Notes under the pieces: model-generated
Told to the model about the DNA's origin: nothing
Databases searched by the model: none
What the model saw: only the letters and a program-made list of their open reading frames with translations
Assembly: GCF_017877055.1 (NCBI RefSeq)
Contig: NZ_JAGIPG010000003.1
Location: 496,001-560,000 of the forward strand
Origin: Neorhizobium galegae
GTDB lineage: Bacteria > Pseudomonadota > Alphaproteobacteria > Rhizobiales > Rhizobiaceae
Direction: 5' to 3'
DNA length: 64,000 nt
Program-made: the position numbers and the translations under genes
In this document: piece after piece, positions 1-8,362 of the stretch
Numbering within the stretch: position 1 is the stretch's first letter
How the letters are laid out: every line of letters starts with the position of its first letter

Positions 1-145
1 GCCGCTCGATGCCGGCGAAGGGCTTGAATGCGGAACCGGTGGTGCGGCGGCAATTAGAGCAATGGCAATTGGCGGCGTAGACGAAGGCGTCCTCCACCTC
101 GTAGGCGACCGCGCCGCAATAACATTTCCCGGTTAACCTCGTCAT
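1..145 (-). CDS. GFA/CENP-V family zinc protein (N-terminal part)
   Basis: Only the first 48 codons are present; the gene runs off the left edge. Read leftwards from the ATG at 145, the protein begins MTRLTGKCYCGAVAYEVED and continues with NCHCSNCRRTTGSAF. The CxCGAVxY and CxCxxCRR blocks are the zinc ligands of the GFA (glutathione-dependent formaldehyde-activating) fold. The founding member acts on the glutathione adduct of formaldehyde, but most members have no known substrate, so no reaction is assigned. The 194 bases between this start and the next gene hold no other gene I can support and must carry both divergent promoters. Confidence 0.85.
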   Translation of the reverse strand, partial: MTRLTGKCYCGAVAYEVEDAFVYAANCHCSNCRRTTGSAFKPFAGIER

Positions 146-339
146 GTCGCCGATCTCGTCCAGATACCAATTGATAGGTGGAGCTCCAGGCCGCAGCCGA
201 AGCAGCAGCGGGTTCCCATCGCAGATTACGCAGGGCAGCTGCGCAGAAAAGTCCCATCACCGAAAGTTGAAGGCCTGCTCGCGGAGGAGAGTCGCCCTCG
301 GTCGCCTCTGTGTTACAGTTTTAAGAAATCGATAACGCA

Positions 340-1140
340 GTGATTGGATTGCCAATGCTTACAACACTCGCGATGCTCATGAGCCTTTCCGCCACTGCCA
401 CCGCCCCGATGGTCGCGCAACAGAGGGGAGGTGAAGTCGATGTGGAACTGGTCCTCGCGGTCGATACATCCCGCTCCATGGATTACGAGGAGGTCCGTGT
501 CCAGCGCGAGGGTTATGTCGAGGCGCTCAAGCACAAGGAATTCATCGACGCAGTCAAGACCGGGCTGACGGGCCGCATCGCCATCAGCTATTTCGAATGG
601 GCGGGTGACGTGGTGCCGGATTCGATCATCGATTGGACCGTCATCGAAAACGAGCAAGACGCAATCAATTTTGCCGCCAAGCTCGAAGCCCGGCCGATCA
701 ATACCCAGCGCCGCACGTCGATTTCGGCCGCGATCGCCCAGGGAGCGACGATGATCGTCGCCAATTCCTATCGTGGCATGCGGCAGGTGATCGATGTTTC
801 GGGCGACGGCCCGAACAATTCCGGCAACCCGGTCGTGCCGGCTCGCAACAAGGCCATGGAGGCAGGCATCGTCATCAACGGCCTGGCGATCATGCTGCGC
901 CCTTCGGGCGCGGCCGGTGGGCTCGACAAATATTACGGCGACTGCGTCATCGGCGGACCTGGTTCCTTCGTGCTGCCGGTTAACAAAATCGAGGATTTTG
1001 CCGTCGCCGTGCGCCGCAAGCTTGTGCTCGAGATCAGCGGGCTCACGCCGCGCACAACCGTGCAGAAGGCGGCCGCCAACCAGCCTTCCAGCGACTGTCT
1101 GGTTGGTGAAAAGCAGTGGCAGGACCTGTTCGATAGGTGA
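340..1140 (+). CDS. DUF1194 protein with von Willebrand factor A fold
   Basis: The protein has 266 residues with a hydrophobic N-terminus that looks like a signal peptide, followed by a vWA-type domain. The metal-binding motif DTSRSM (DxSxS) lies near residue 43, and VIDVSGDGPNN near residue 152 supplies a second conserved loop. The length and the GDGPNNSG block are typical of the DUF1194 family, which is common in rhizobia and has no established function; a periplasmic binding or adhesion role is inference. The start taken is GTG at 340. An in-frame ATG at 355 would leave a shorter signal peptide and is a real alternative. No clear operon partner precedes it. Confidence 0.8.
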   Translation: MIGLPMLTTLAMLMSLSATATAPMVAQQRGGEVDVELVLAVDTSRSMDYEEVRVQREGYVEALKHKEFIDAVKTGLTGRIAISYFEWAGDVVPDSIIDWTVIENEQDAINFAAKLEARPINTQRRTSISAAIAQGATMIVANSYRGMRQVIDVSGDGPNNSGNPVVPARNKAMEAGIVINGLAIMLRPSGAAGGLDKYYGDCVIGGPGSFVLPVNKIEDFAVAVRRKLVLEISGLTPRTTVQKAAANQPSSDCLVGEKQWQDLFDR

Positions 1141-1229
1141 CGCCTTTCCCAAGTCCTCAATTGGCCGGAACATTCCACCCGATTTGCGAGTTTCTTTCCG
1201 CTTTTTCGTAAAAGGGGAGGGAGCCGGCG

Positions 1230-2120
1230 TTGAACGGTGTCAGGGCGGAACGGGGCGATGGCGCAAGCGAAAGCCGAAGTTTCCTGATCGGTCTCGGACG
1301 TGGCGCTGCCGGCGCCATGCTGTTCGGCATCCCGATGCTGATGACAATGGAGCTCTGGCAGCTCGGTTTCTACATCGAACGCTGGCGCCTGTTCCTGCTG
1401 CTGATCGTCAACATTCCGCTACTTATACTGCTCGCCCACCGGATCGGTTTCGAGCGTACCTCCACCGTAGCGGAAGCCTGTCGCGACGCGACCATCGCCT
1501 ATGGCCTGGGCATCGTCATAAGCGCGGCGGTCCTCATCATGCTCGGGGATATCAAGCCCCACATGCCGCTCTCCGAAATACTCGGCAAGATCGCGATACA
1601 GTCCGTGCCGGCAAGCATCGGTGCGCTGCTCGGCCGTTCCCAGCTCGGCGGACAGGCCGGGAAGGAGGAAGACCAGGACGACGAGGAGGAGGATGAGGAG
1701 GAAGGCGCGGTGCCTGACGAAATTTCCACCAGCTACAGCCGTGAACTTTTCCTGATGGCGGTCGGTGCACTCTTCCTCAACCTCAACGTCGCGCCGACAG
1801 AGGAGATCATCCTGATCGCCTATAAGATGACACCCTCGCATGCGCTCGTCACCATCTGCGTATCGATCGCCATCATGCACGGGTTTGTCTATGCCGTCGC
1901 CTTCAAGGGCACCCATGAAATTTCGGAGGAGACGCCGTGGTGGCACGCCTTCTTCCGCTTTACCCTGCCAGGCTACATGGTCGCCATGCTGATCAGCCTC
2001 TACGTGCTGTGGACCTTCGGCCGGCTGGACGATACGGGGCCGACCCAGATGCTGATGTCGGCGATCGTCCTGAGTTTCCCCGGTGCCATCGGGGCTGCCG
2101 CCGCCCGCCTCATCCTGTAG
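1230..2120 (+). CDS. TIGR02587 family integral membrane protein
   Basis: The protein has 296 residues and about seven hydrophobic segments. A strongly acidic loop near residues 148-170, with a long run of Asp and Glu, splits the first membrane half from the second. The sequence agrees with the TIGR02587 (DUF2391-like) membrane family, which is usually found next to a TIGR02588 gene, as here. Function is unknown. Translation probably starts at TTG 1230, because GGGGAGGG lies about nine bases upstream and no ATG is well placed. The next gene starts 13 bases after the stop, so the two are almost certainly cotranscribed. Confidence 0.85.
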   Translation: MNGVRAERGDGASESRSFLIGLGRGAAGAMLFGIPMLMTMELWQLGFYIERWRLFLLLIVNIPLLILLAHRIGFERTSTVAEACRDATIAYGLGIVISAAVLIMLGDIKPHMPLSEILGKIAIQSVPASIGALLGRSQLGGQAGKEEDQDDEEEDEEEGAVPDEISTSYSRELFLMAVGALFLNLNVAPTEEIILIAYKMTPSHALVTICVSIAIMHGFVYAVAFKGTHEISEETPWWHAFFRFTLPGYMVAMLISLYVLWTFGRLDDTGPTQMLMSAIVLSFPGAIGAAAARLIL

Positions 2121-2133
2121 CGAGTGAACTCCC

Positions 2134-2544
2134 ATGACAACCACAGCCAACAAACGCCACAGAGAAGTCAAGGAACCGCACTGGATCGAATGGGCGACCG
2201 GCGTGATTTCGGCGCTCGTTGTCGTCGCCACGATCGCCTGGGTCGCCTATGAGGCCTGGACGTACGCGGATATGCAGCCGGAATTCTCAATCGCCATCAC
2301 CGAGAGGCGCCAGACCGAAGGCGGCTACCGTATCGCCTTCGATATCGCCAACAAGGCGACGGCGACGGCTGCTGCCGTTACCGTACGTGGCGAAATCCTG
2401 GATGGCGGCAACATAGTCGAAGACGCCGACGTCACCTTCGACTATGTGCCGGCGGAATCCAAATCCTCCGGCGCCATCCTGTTTTCTCAGGATCCGGGCG
2501 CTCGGGAGGTACGGGTCCGGGCGGTCGGATTTATCGAGCCGTGA
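2134..2544 (+). CDS. TIGR02588 family protein
   Basis: This 136-residue protein has one membrane segment near residues 24-45 and a beta-rich domain with the pattern SIAITERRQTEGGYRIAFDI, presumably outside the membrane. It matches the TIGR02588 family, whose members are found next to TIGR02587 membrane proteins. The two are likely a membrane complex of unknown role. It converges on the PAP2 gene, with only 35 bases between the two stops and no convincing terminator in that gap. Confidence 0.8.
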   Translation: MTTTANKRHREVKEPHWIEWATGVISALVVVATIAWVAYEAWTYADMQPEFSIAITERRQTEGGYRIAFDIANKATATAAAVTVRGEILDGGNIVEDADVTFDYVPAESKSSGAILFSQDPGAREVRVRAVGFIEP

Positions 2545-2579
2545 GGGATTGTAGGGGGCATTCCCAGCAGGTCGCCGGG

Positions 2580-3287
2580 TTACCCCGGCGCCGCGGAGAT
2601 GTAGCGTCTGGCGATCATCCAGCACGCCAGTGCCCAGGTCGCGCCGGCGCACCAGCCGCCGAGGACGTCGGTCGGGTAGTGGACGCCGAGATAGACACGG
2701 CTGAAACCGATGATGAATGTCAGGAAGATCGCCGCGCCGAGCAGGAAGATGCGGGTCGAACGGTAAGGTTGGGCGCGCGACAGCAGAGCGCCGAGCGTCA
2801 GATACGTAACGGCCGACAGCATGGCGTGGCCGCTCGGGAAACTGAGGTCGTGCACCTCGACCAGGTGCGGCACGATATCCGGCCGCGGACGTGCCACGCC
2901 GAGCTTCAGCAGCGAACTCAAAAGCCAGCCGCCGGCGATCGACAGGAACATGAAGAGAGCGATCGCCTTTTGCCGCGACAGCAGGAGGAAGACGGCTCCC
3001 ATTGCGGTCATCAGGGTCAGCACGGTGACCCCGCCGAGCGCCGTGATGTCTCCCATCGCATGATTGAGCCAATAGGGGCCGAGCGGCGTCGCAAGATCTG
3101 TGGCATTGCGCAGGGCCAGAAGGATTTTTTCGTCGAAGGCGTGAGTCTCGCCTTCCAGCACCTCGTCGGTCAATCTGAAGAAAACGAAAAGCCCACCTGC
3201 CAGAAAGGCGATCATCATCAAGCCGATCGGCTCGAAAGTCATGACCCTTTCGACCACTCTGCGTGTGATGCGCTGATGAAATGCCAT
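2580..3287 (-). CDS. PAP2 superfamily lipid phosphatase
   Basis: This is a 235-residue integral membrane phosphatase with about six membrane segments. All three PAP2 signatures are present: KLGVARPRP near residue 130, PSGHAM near residue 152 (catalytic histidine) and SRVYLGVHYPTDV near residue 198 (nucleophilic histidine). Family members remove phosphate from phosphatidic acid, undecaprenyl diphosphate or related lipids; which one cannot be decided here. The gene lies 19 bases downstream of the DUF1206 gene on the same strand, so it is probably the second gene of a two-gene operon. Confidence 0.9.
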   Translation of the reverse strand: MAFHQRITRRVVERVMTFEPIGLMMIAFLAGGLFVFFRLTDEVLEGETHAFDEKILLALRNATDLATPLGPYWLNHAMGDITALGGVTVLTLMTAMGAVFLLLSRQKAIALFMFLSIAGGWLLSSLLKLGVARPRPDIVPHLVEVHDLSFPSGHAMLSAVTYLTLGALLSRAQPYRSTRIFLLGAAIFLTFIIGFSRVYLGVHYPTDVLGGWCAGATWALACWMIARRYISAAPG

Positions 3288-3306
3288 CCAAACTCCCTGT
3301 CCAATT

Positions 3307-4134
3307 TCAGTTTACGACCGACCGCATCGCGCGAAGCGGCCGATCCATCGAAGGCGGCTGAACGATCCTGTACCGGGCCTCGATCAATCCGTAGAGACCG
3401 AAGGCGAAAAGTCCGATCGCCGCCAATCCGTAGAGGATCGCCCCGAAGGGAAGCGCGCGCACCCACGCGAGCGCATCCGCCAACCCGCCGGCCTGGTTTG
3501 GATCCACGGTGAAGGCGGCATAAACGAAGAACCCGCCGATAATGAGGAATATAATGCCGCGCGCCACGAGGCCGTAGGTGCAGATGCCGTTGAGCACGGT
3601 CCGCTGTTCGAAGCCGCTTTCGAGATAGCGAAGATACCCCCGTTTTATGCCCTTGGCCGCCTGGGCGCAGCCGGTACCGATGATTGCAAGGCCCACGCCT
3701 GCGACGAGATAGCGCCCGAACGGCTGCTGCATCAACCAGGCGGTCCAGCTTTCGCGGTCGCCGGACGATCCTGCGCCGAAGCCGAGATGCAGGGCCTGAC
3801 CGACCGCATAGAAGGCGAGACCTGTATAGGTCGCGGCACTGACGAGAAGACCAACCCTGACCAGATATCCCTTCGCATTGTTCTGATGTCGGTCGGTGTT
3901 GAGGATCGATTGCGCCACTCTCCAGAGGATGAAGCCGATCAGGCCGATGCCGATCACGCCGAGCCAGATTTGCCCAAGAGGCTGTCCCAATACGATCTGC
4001 AGCGCGGATTTTGAATCCGGCTCCCCGCCGCCGAGGGTCGAGAGCGATGCCATGCCGGCGATCAGGACATATACGATCCCCCTGGCTGCATACCCGGACC
4101 TCGCCAGCCATTCCAGTTTCCTGTCCTTGTCCAT
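3307..4134 (-). CDS. DUF1206 family membrane protein
   Basis: The protein has 275 residues and six hydrophobic segments in three pairs, each pair opening with a version of ARxGYAARGIVY, the internal triplicate repeat typical of DUF1206. Function is unknown. The start is set at ATG 4134 (MDKDRKLEW), because GAGGAG lies seven bases before it; the open frame continues 30 codons further upstream but that part has no family character. PAP2 follows in the same direction. About 290 bases separate this start from the DUF992 gene and must hold both promoters; no other gene is visible there. Confidence 0.85.
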   Translation of the reverse strand: MDKDRKLEWLARSGYAARGIVYVLIAGMASLSTLGGGEPDSKSALQIVLGQPLGQIWLGVIGIGLIGFILWRVAQSILNTDRHQNNAKGYLVRVGLLVSAATYTGLAFYAVGQALHLGFGAGSSGDRESWTAWLMQQPFGRYLVAGVGLAIIGTGCAQAAKGIKRGYLRYLESGFEQRTVLNGICTYGLVARGIIFLIIGGFFVYAAFTVDPNQAGGLADALAWVRALPFGAILYGLAAIGLFAFGLYGLIEARYRIVQPPSMDRPLRAMRSVVN

Positions 4135-4424
4135 CCCGGTCTCCTCGAAAGATCCAGGAACGTGCCTGGATGACCGCGGTTCCGGAAGGTTTGTCGAGGC
4201 CCCGGTTTCTCTTTCCGACCGCAAGCCCGACCACGCCTATCCAAATACGGTGAAACGCTGGCGCAGGTGGCGGCGGAACAGAGCCAACTCACGCTTGGAA
4301 CAATTCAGTGATAATTCGTGTGCAGCGGACGTTGGATCATTCTTCCGCCACATGCGTTTCCCAACTCTGCCAAACCCGCTCGAGTCTCAACCAAGGGCGG
4401 CTGAATAATTAAAGGAGTATAGGG

Positions 4425-4958
4425 ATGAAGAAGATTGTTGCCGTGGCGCTCGCCGCTTTACCGGTCGTGACCAGCGCCGGAGCCGCCTTCTCCGCTGATG
4501 TGATCGCCCGCCGGGATCGTGTCCCGGTTTATGAGGAGCAGGATCAGCGCGGTGGCGTTCGTATCGGATACCTCGATTGCTCGATCGGCGGTGGCGTCGG
4601 TTACGTGCTCGGTTCCGCCAAGGAAGCCGACTGCGTCTTCACCACTGCAATCGGCAGCGAGCCGCTCGACCGTTACACCGGCGTCGTGCGCAAGATGGGT
4701 GTTGATCTCGGCTTCACCACCCGTTCGCGGCTGATCTGGGCGGTCTTTGCCCCGACCGCCGGTTACCACCACGGTTCGCTCGGCGGCCTCTATCAGGGTG
4801 CAACCGCGGAGGCTACCGTCGGAGCCGGCATCGGCGCCAACATCCTCGTCGGTGGTACCGCCGGCTCGATCCACCTGCAGACGGTGAGCGTCACCGGCCA
4901 GCTCGGCCTGAATGTCGCCGCCACCGGGACCTCGGTCACGCTGACGCCGGCGGGCTGA
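4425..4958 (+). CDS. DUF992 domain secreted protein
   Basis: The protein has 177 residues with a signal peptide ending near residue 23 (AAFSA/DV). The rest is the DUF992 domain: GYLDCSIGGGVGYVLGS, SRLIWAVFAPT and GATAEATVGAGIGANILVGG are its conserved blocks. Members are secreted or periplasmic beta-rich proteins of unknown function. AAAGGAG lies eleven bases before the ATG. A possible hairpin (CCTCCCC at 4972 with GGGGAGG at 4992) follows the stop but has no T-run, so a terminator is not claimed. Confidence 0.85.
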   Translation: MKKIVAVALAALPVVTSAGAAFSADVIARRDRVPVYEEQDQRGGVRIGYLDCSIGGGVGYVLGSAKEADCVFTTAIGSEPLDRYTGVVRKMGVDLGFTTRSRLIWAVFAPTAGYHHGSLGGLYQGATAEATVGAGIGANILVGGTAGSIHLQTVSVTGQLGLNVAATGTSVTLTPAG

Positions 4959-5150
4959 GCATCATTCCATGCCTCCCCCTTCCCGAGACACGGGGAGGGG
5001 CCTAGATATAAGGTAGACACGTTGTGGGCATGAGCTCTCTGGCCTCTTGCTCCACGCTGTTCACATTCATACCTTAAAGAGGTTATGATACGCCTCTTGC
5101 AGACCCTTGCGGGGCTCCGGACCGCGTATTGCCTCATCAGGATTTGCGTC

Positions 5151-6056
5151 ATGGATATCGCGAAAAGTTTACGGTCGGTCGTGGCCGTGCGTGCTTCAAT
5201 TCCGGACAACGCCTTTACGGCCAATACCCTCGGCACCCGCCGGGAGGGAAGCGGCGTGGTGATCCGCGAAAACGGGTTGGTTCTGACGATCGGTTACCTG
5301 ATCACTGAAGCAGAAGACGTCTGGCTGACACGCCAGGACGGCCGCGTCGTACCGGCCCATGCGCTTGCCTATGATCAGGAAAGCGGCTTCGGCCTCGTGC
5401 AGGCCATGGCGCCGCTCGATCTGCCGGCGCTTCAGATCGGCGATTCCGCAACCGCGACGCTTGGCGATCCAATCATCTTCGCCGATGGCGAGGGAGAATA
5501 TGTGCGCGGCAATATCGTCGCCAAGCAGGAATTCGCCGGATATTGGGAATATCTGCTGGATGAGGCTATTTTCATCGCGCCCGCTCATCCTTCATGGGGA
5601 GGTGCTGCGCTGATCGATACGGAAGGCAAGCTGCTTGGGGTCGGATCACTGCGCCTGCAGATGAGCCGCGGCGGCGAGATCGCCGACATCAACATGGTCG
5701 TGCCGGTCAATCTTCTGAAGCCGATCCTCGACGATCTCCTCAATCGAGGCGAGTTCAATCGCCCGCCGCGCCCCTGGCTCGGCGCCATGTCGGCCGAAAG
5801 CAATGGCGAAGTGGTGGTCATGAGCGTCACCGAAAACGGCCCGGCAGCAAAGGCTGGCCTCAAGCGCGGCGACGTTATTTCGGAGATACGCGACGGTGAA
5901 GTCGATGGGCTCGCGGACTTCTACCGCAAGATCTGGGAGAGTGGCCCCCCAGGTGCGGAAATCCCCATGCGCATCCTGCGCGACGGGCGGGAGGCCTGGC
6001 TTCGGGTGAAGTCCGCCGATCGGAACGATTTTCTGAGGAAGCCGCAGCTGCAGTAA
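5151..6056 (+). CDS. HtrA/S1C-like protein with PDZ domain, catalytic residues missing
   Basis: The 301-residue protein has a trypsin-like N-terminal part and a C-terminal PDZ domain (VTENGPAAKAGLKRGDVISE near residues 227-246). At the three catalytic positions it differs from DegP/HtrA: the histidine loop TNAHVV reads TIGYLI, the aspartate segment reads DQESGFGLV, and GNSGGPL reads PSWGGAAL. It is therefore probably not a protease and may bind peptides or act as a chaperone. No export signal is obvious. The start is placed at ATG 5151 (MDIAKSL), with AGGA eight bases upstream. A longer start at 5085 has its ribosome site too close to the codon. Confidence 0.75.
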   Translation: MDIAKSLRSVVAVRASIPDNAFTANTLGTRREGSGVVIRENGLVLTIGYLITEAEDVWLTRQDGRVVPAHALAYDQESGFGLVQAMAPLDLPALQIGDSATATLGDPIIFADGEGEYVRGNIVAKQEFAGYWEYLLDEAIFIAPAHPSWGGAALIDTEGKLLGVGSLRLQMSRGGEIADINMVVPVNLLKPILDDLLNRGEFNRPPRPWLGAMSAESNGEVVVMSVTENGPAAKAGLKRGDVISEIRDGEVDGLADFYRKIWESGPPGAEIPMRILRDGREAWLRVKSADRNDFLRKPQLQ

Positions 6057-6101
6057 GCACTGGGCGTGTTTAAGGGCGAGGAGCAAACGCCGGGCGTTTG
6101 G

Positions 6102-7358
6102 CTACCGCACCAGGATTGCCCGGAAATCATTGACGTTGGTCCCGGTTGGTCCCGTCTCGAACACGTCGCCAATTGCGGAAAACCCGGAAAAGCTGTCGTT
6201 CCCGTCGAGCAGTTTGCGGCCGTCCAACCCGCTTGCCCGCAGACGCCTTGCCGTCGTGCCATCCGCAAACGCGCCAGCATTGGTCTCGGAGCCGTCGATA
6301 CCATCCGTATCGGCAGCGAGTGCGGTGATCTCGTGTCCGTCGATCGCCAGCGCCAGAGCGAGCGCGAATTCACCGTTACGTCCGCCCTTGCCGGCCTTGC
6401 TTCGCAGCGTCACCGTCGTCTCGCCTCCGGACAGGAGAACCGCCGGCTTTGCGAACGGCCGGTCGCGGAGCGACACCTCGCGCGCAATGGCTGCATGCAC
6501 CAGAGCGACGTCGCGGGCTTCACCTTCGATGGAGTCGGAGAGGATATAAGGCGTAACGTCATGGGCGCGGGCGACTTCGGCGGCGGCTTCCAACGACACG
6601 CCGGCCGACGCGATGACGAAATGTTCGTGCCGGGCAAAGCCCGGGTCCTCCGGCTTCGGCGCGTCGGCAGCCGGCGAGTTCAGATGCACGATCATCGCCT
6701 CGGGCAGTTTCAGCTTGTATTGCTCGACGATGGCGAGCGCATCGTGACGCGTCGAGGCATCCGGAATGGTTGGGCCGGAGGCGACGAAGGCTGGGTTGTC
6801 GCCAGGGATGTCCGAAACGATCAGGCTGACGACACGCGCCCGGGTCGCGGTCGCAAGCCGGCCGCCCTTGATGGTGGAGAGATGTTTGCGAACCACGTTC
6901 ATGGCGGAGATCGGCGCGCCGGAGGCAAGCAGCATCTCGTTCAACGCGATCTCGTCCTCCAGCGTCAGGCCTTCCGGCGGCGCGGGCAGCAGGGCCGAGC
7001 CGCCGCCGCAGACAAGCGCGATGACGAGGTCGTTTTCGGACAGGCCGGAAATCGTCTCGACCAGCCGTTTTGCGCCGGCAAGGCCGGCGGCATCGGGCAC
7101 CGGATGCGAGGCTTCCAGGATCTCGATCGACGTCGTTTCGCAGCCATAACCGTAACGGGTCACGACCACACCGGTGAGCGGTCCGGTCCACACGCCCTCG
7201 AGCGCGGCGGCCATCTGGGCCGCGCCCTTACCCGCGCCGATGACCACGGTACGGCCGTTCGCCGGCGGGGCGGGCAGGTGTTTCACGATGCCAGTCAGCG
7301 GATCGGCGGCCTTCACGGCTGCGGCAAACAACGCCTCAAGCAGTTCCCGGTCGATCAT
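6102..7358 (-). CDS. gckA: Glycerate 2-kinase (MOFRL/GckA family)
   Basis: The protein has 418 residues with the DUF4147 N-terminal domain (VIGAGKGAAQMA near residue 40, CGGGSALLP near residue 117) and the C-terminal MOFRL domain (SGGETTVT, GGRNGEFALALA, ADTDGIDG). The family phosphorylates D-glycerate to 2-phosphoglycerate and was formerly annotated hydroxypyruvate reductase (TtuD). In methylotrophs and rhizobia it serves glycerate, tartrate or serine use. It stands alone here: its neighbours are on the other strand and unrelated. Confidence 0.9.
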   Translation of the reverse strand: MIDRELLEALFAAAVKAADPLTGIVKHLPAPPANGRTVVIGAGKGAAQMAAALEGVWTGPLTGVVVTRYGYGCETTSIEILEASHPVPDAAGLAGAKRLVETISGLSENDLVIALVCGGGSALLPAPPEGLTLEDEIALNEMLLASGAPISAMNVVRKHLSTIKGGRLATATRARVVSLIVSDIPGDNPAFVASGPTIPDASTRHDALAIVEQYKLKLPEAMIVHLNSPAADAPKPEDPGFARHEHFVIASAGVSLEAAAEVARAHDVTPYILSDSIEGEARDVALVHAAIAREVSLRDRPFAKPAVLLSGGETTVTLRSKAGKGGRNGEFALALALAIDGHEITALAADTDGIDGSETNAGAFADGTTARRLRASGLDGRKLLDGNDSFSGFSAIGDVFETGPTGTNVNDFRAILVR

Positions 7359-7508
7359 CGCGACTTCCTCTTCTCCTCACGCGAGCCCTTTCGATCACGG
7401 CAGGCAACAGCCGTCAACCGGGCTTGATCGCGCCAGGAGCTTTGACGCGGAACAAAGCGAGCGAGTGTCGGTTGTCCCACGGGCTCAGCGAAATGAAGGA
7501 GCGAAGAT

Positions 7509-7841
7509 ATGGGTGAACATCTGAAAGAAGCCGGTTACCCGGGCCAGATCGACATCGGCGGCGACAGGTCGCCCGTGACTTACAAGTTGAAAGCCAGCAA
7601 GGAGGACGACGGCGCGTTCCATGTGGCGGTGAGCCTCAGCGCCCCGCGCGACTGGCTGCTGAAGCACGGGTTTCGTAAAGAGGCGACGCTGGTACGCCAG
7701 GGCGGCGCCGAGATGCCGGTGCATTTCGAGGAAACCCTGAACGTCGCCGACAATATCTCGGTCACGCTGCGTGCCGACGACGCCGTGATCGCCTCGATGG
7801 ACGAACTGCGCCGCACGTTCCCGGAGCTGCGGCCGACATAA
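7509..7841 (+). CDS. Conserved hypothetical protein, 110 residues
   Basis: I do not recognise this protein. It is soluble, with no signal peptide or membrane segment, and alternates charged and beta-forming residues. It is supported by a good ribosome site (AAGGAG about ten bases before the ATG), by codon use like its neighbours, and by a clear terminator hairpin starting 49 bases after the stop. It is probably a single-gene transcript. The 150 bases between it and the divergent glycerate kinase gene hold nothing else I can name. Confidence 0.6.
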   Translation: MGEHLKEAGYPGQIDIGGDRSPVTYKLKASKEDDGAFHVAVSLSAPRDWLLKHGFRKEATLVRQGGAEMPVHFEETLNVADNISVTLRADDAVIASMDELRRTFPELRPT

Positions 7842-7889
7842 AATCGCCCGTCCCCGTTTGCGCGGAAGAACCGCAGCGTATACTCGCTG

Positions 7890-7918
7890 GCCCGGCCGAT
7901 CGTTCGGTCGGGCATTTT
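7890..7918 (+). terminator. Rho-independent terminator after the 110-residue protein
   Basis: The arms GCCCGGCCGA (7890-7899) and TCGGTCGGGC (7904-7913) form a ten-pair stem with one G-T pair around a TCGT loop, followed by ATTTT. It ends the preceding transcript. Confidence 0.7.
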
Positions 7919-7939
7919 GGCAGTTGAGGCGACGAGATT

Positions 7940-8362
7940 TTGGAGACAGCTGAACAGACGGCGCGATCCTGCGGCACCTGCACGCTCTGCTGCCGGCTAC
8001 CGGAAATAGCGGCACTGGAAAAGCCGGCCGACGCCTGGTGCGGGCACTGCTCGGAAGGGCAGGGCTGCGCAATCTATCCCGACCGCCCTCAGCTTTGCCG
8101 GGATTTCCTCTGTCGGTGGATGAGGGATCCCGACGTCTCCGAGGCGTGGAAGCCGCTGACGTCTAAAATGCTGGTCTATGATCAGGGGCCGCAGGTGACG
8201 GTCCTGGTCGATCCCGACCATCCGACGATCTGGCAACAGGAGCCGTATTCTTCCGATCTCAAGGAGTGGGCTCAGGCCGCCGAGGCGCGCGGCCACTATG
8301 TCATCCTGTTCTGCGGTGACGATGTGGTGAAGATCGAGCCGGGAGTCACCGCATGGGCATGA
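7940..8362 (+). CDS. YkgJ-like cysteine-cluster protein
   Basis: This 140-residue protein carries many cysteines in its first half: CGTCTLCC near residue 11, WCGHC near residue 34, GCAIY near residue 42 and CRDFLCRW near residue 53. That spacing matches the YkgJ/zinc-or-iron-chelating family, whose members probably bind an iron-sulfur cluster or zinc; the function is not established. The start used is TTG 7940, as no ATG precedes the cysteine motif in frame. Its 3' end overlaps the 3' end of pcaQ by 17 bases on the opposite strand. Confidence 0.75.
   Translation: METAEQTARSCGTCTLCCRLPEIAALEKPADAWCGHCSEGQGCAIYPDRPQLCRDFLCRWMRDPDVSEAWKPLTSKMLVYDQGPQVTVLVDPDHPTIWQQEPYSSDLKEWAQAAEARGHYVILFCGDDVVKIEPGVTAWA

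Noticed and set aside
4972-4998. CCTCCCC/GGGGAGG hairpin after the DUF992 gene as terminator
   Set aside because: The stem is short, the loop is 13 bases and no T-run follows, so termination cannot be supported.
6066-7427. 453-codon open frame on the plus strand opposite the glycerate kinase gene
   Set aside because: It is the antisense of a well-supported MOFRL-family gene, is rich in Arg, Gly and His, and has no domain. GC-rich codon bias produces such frames.
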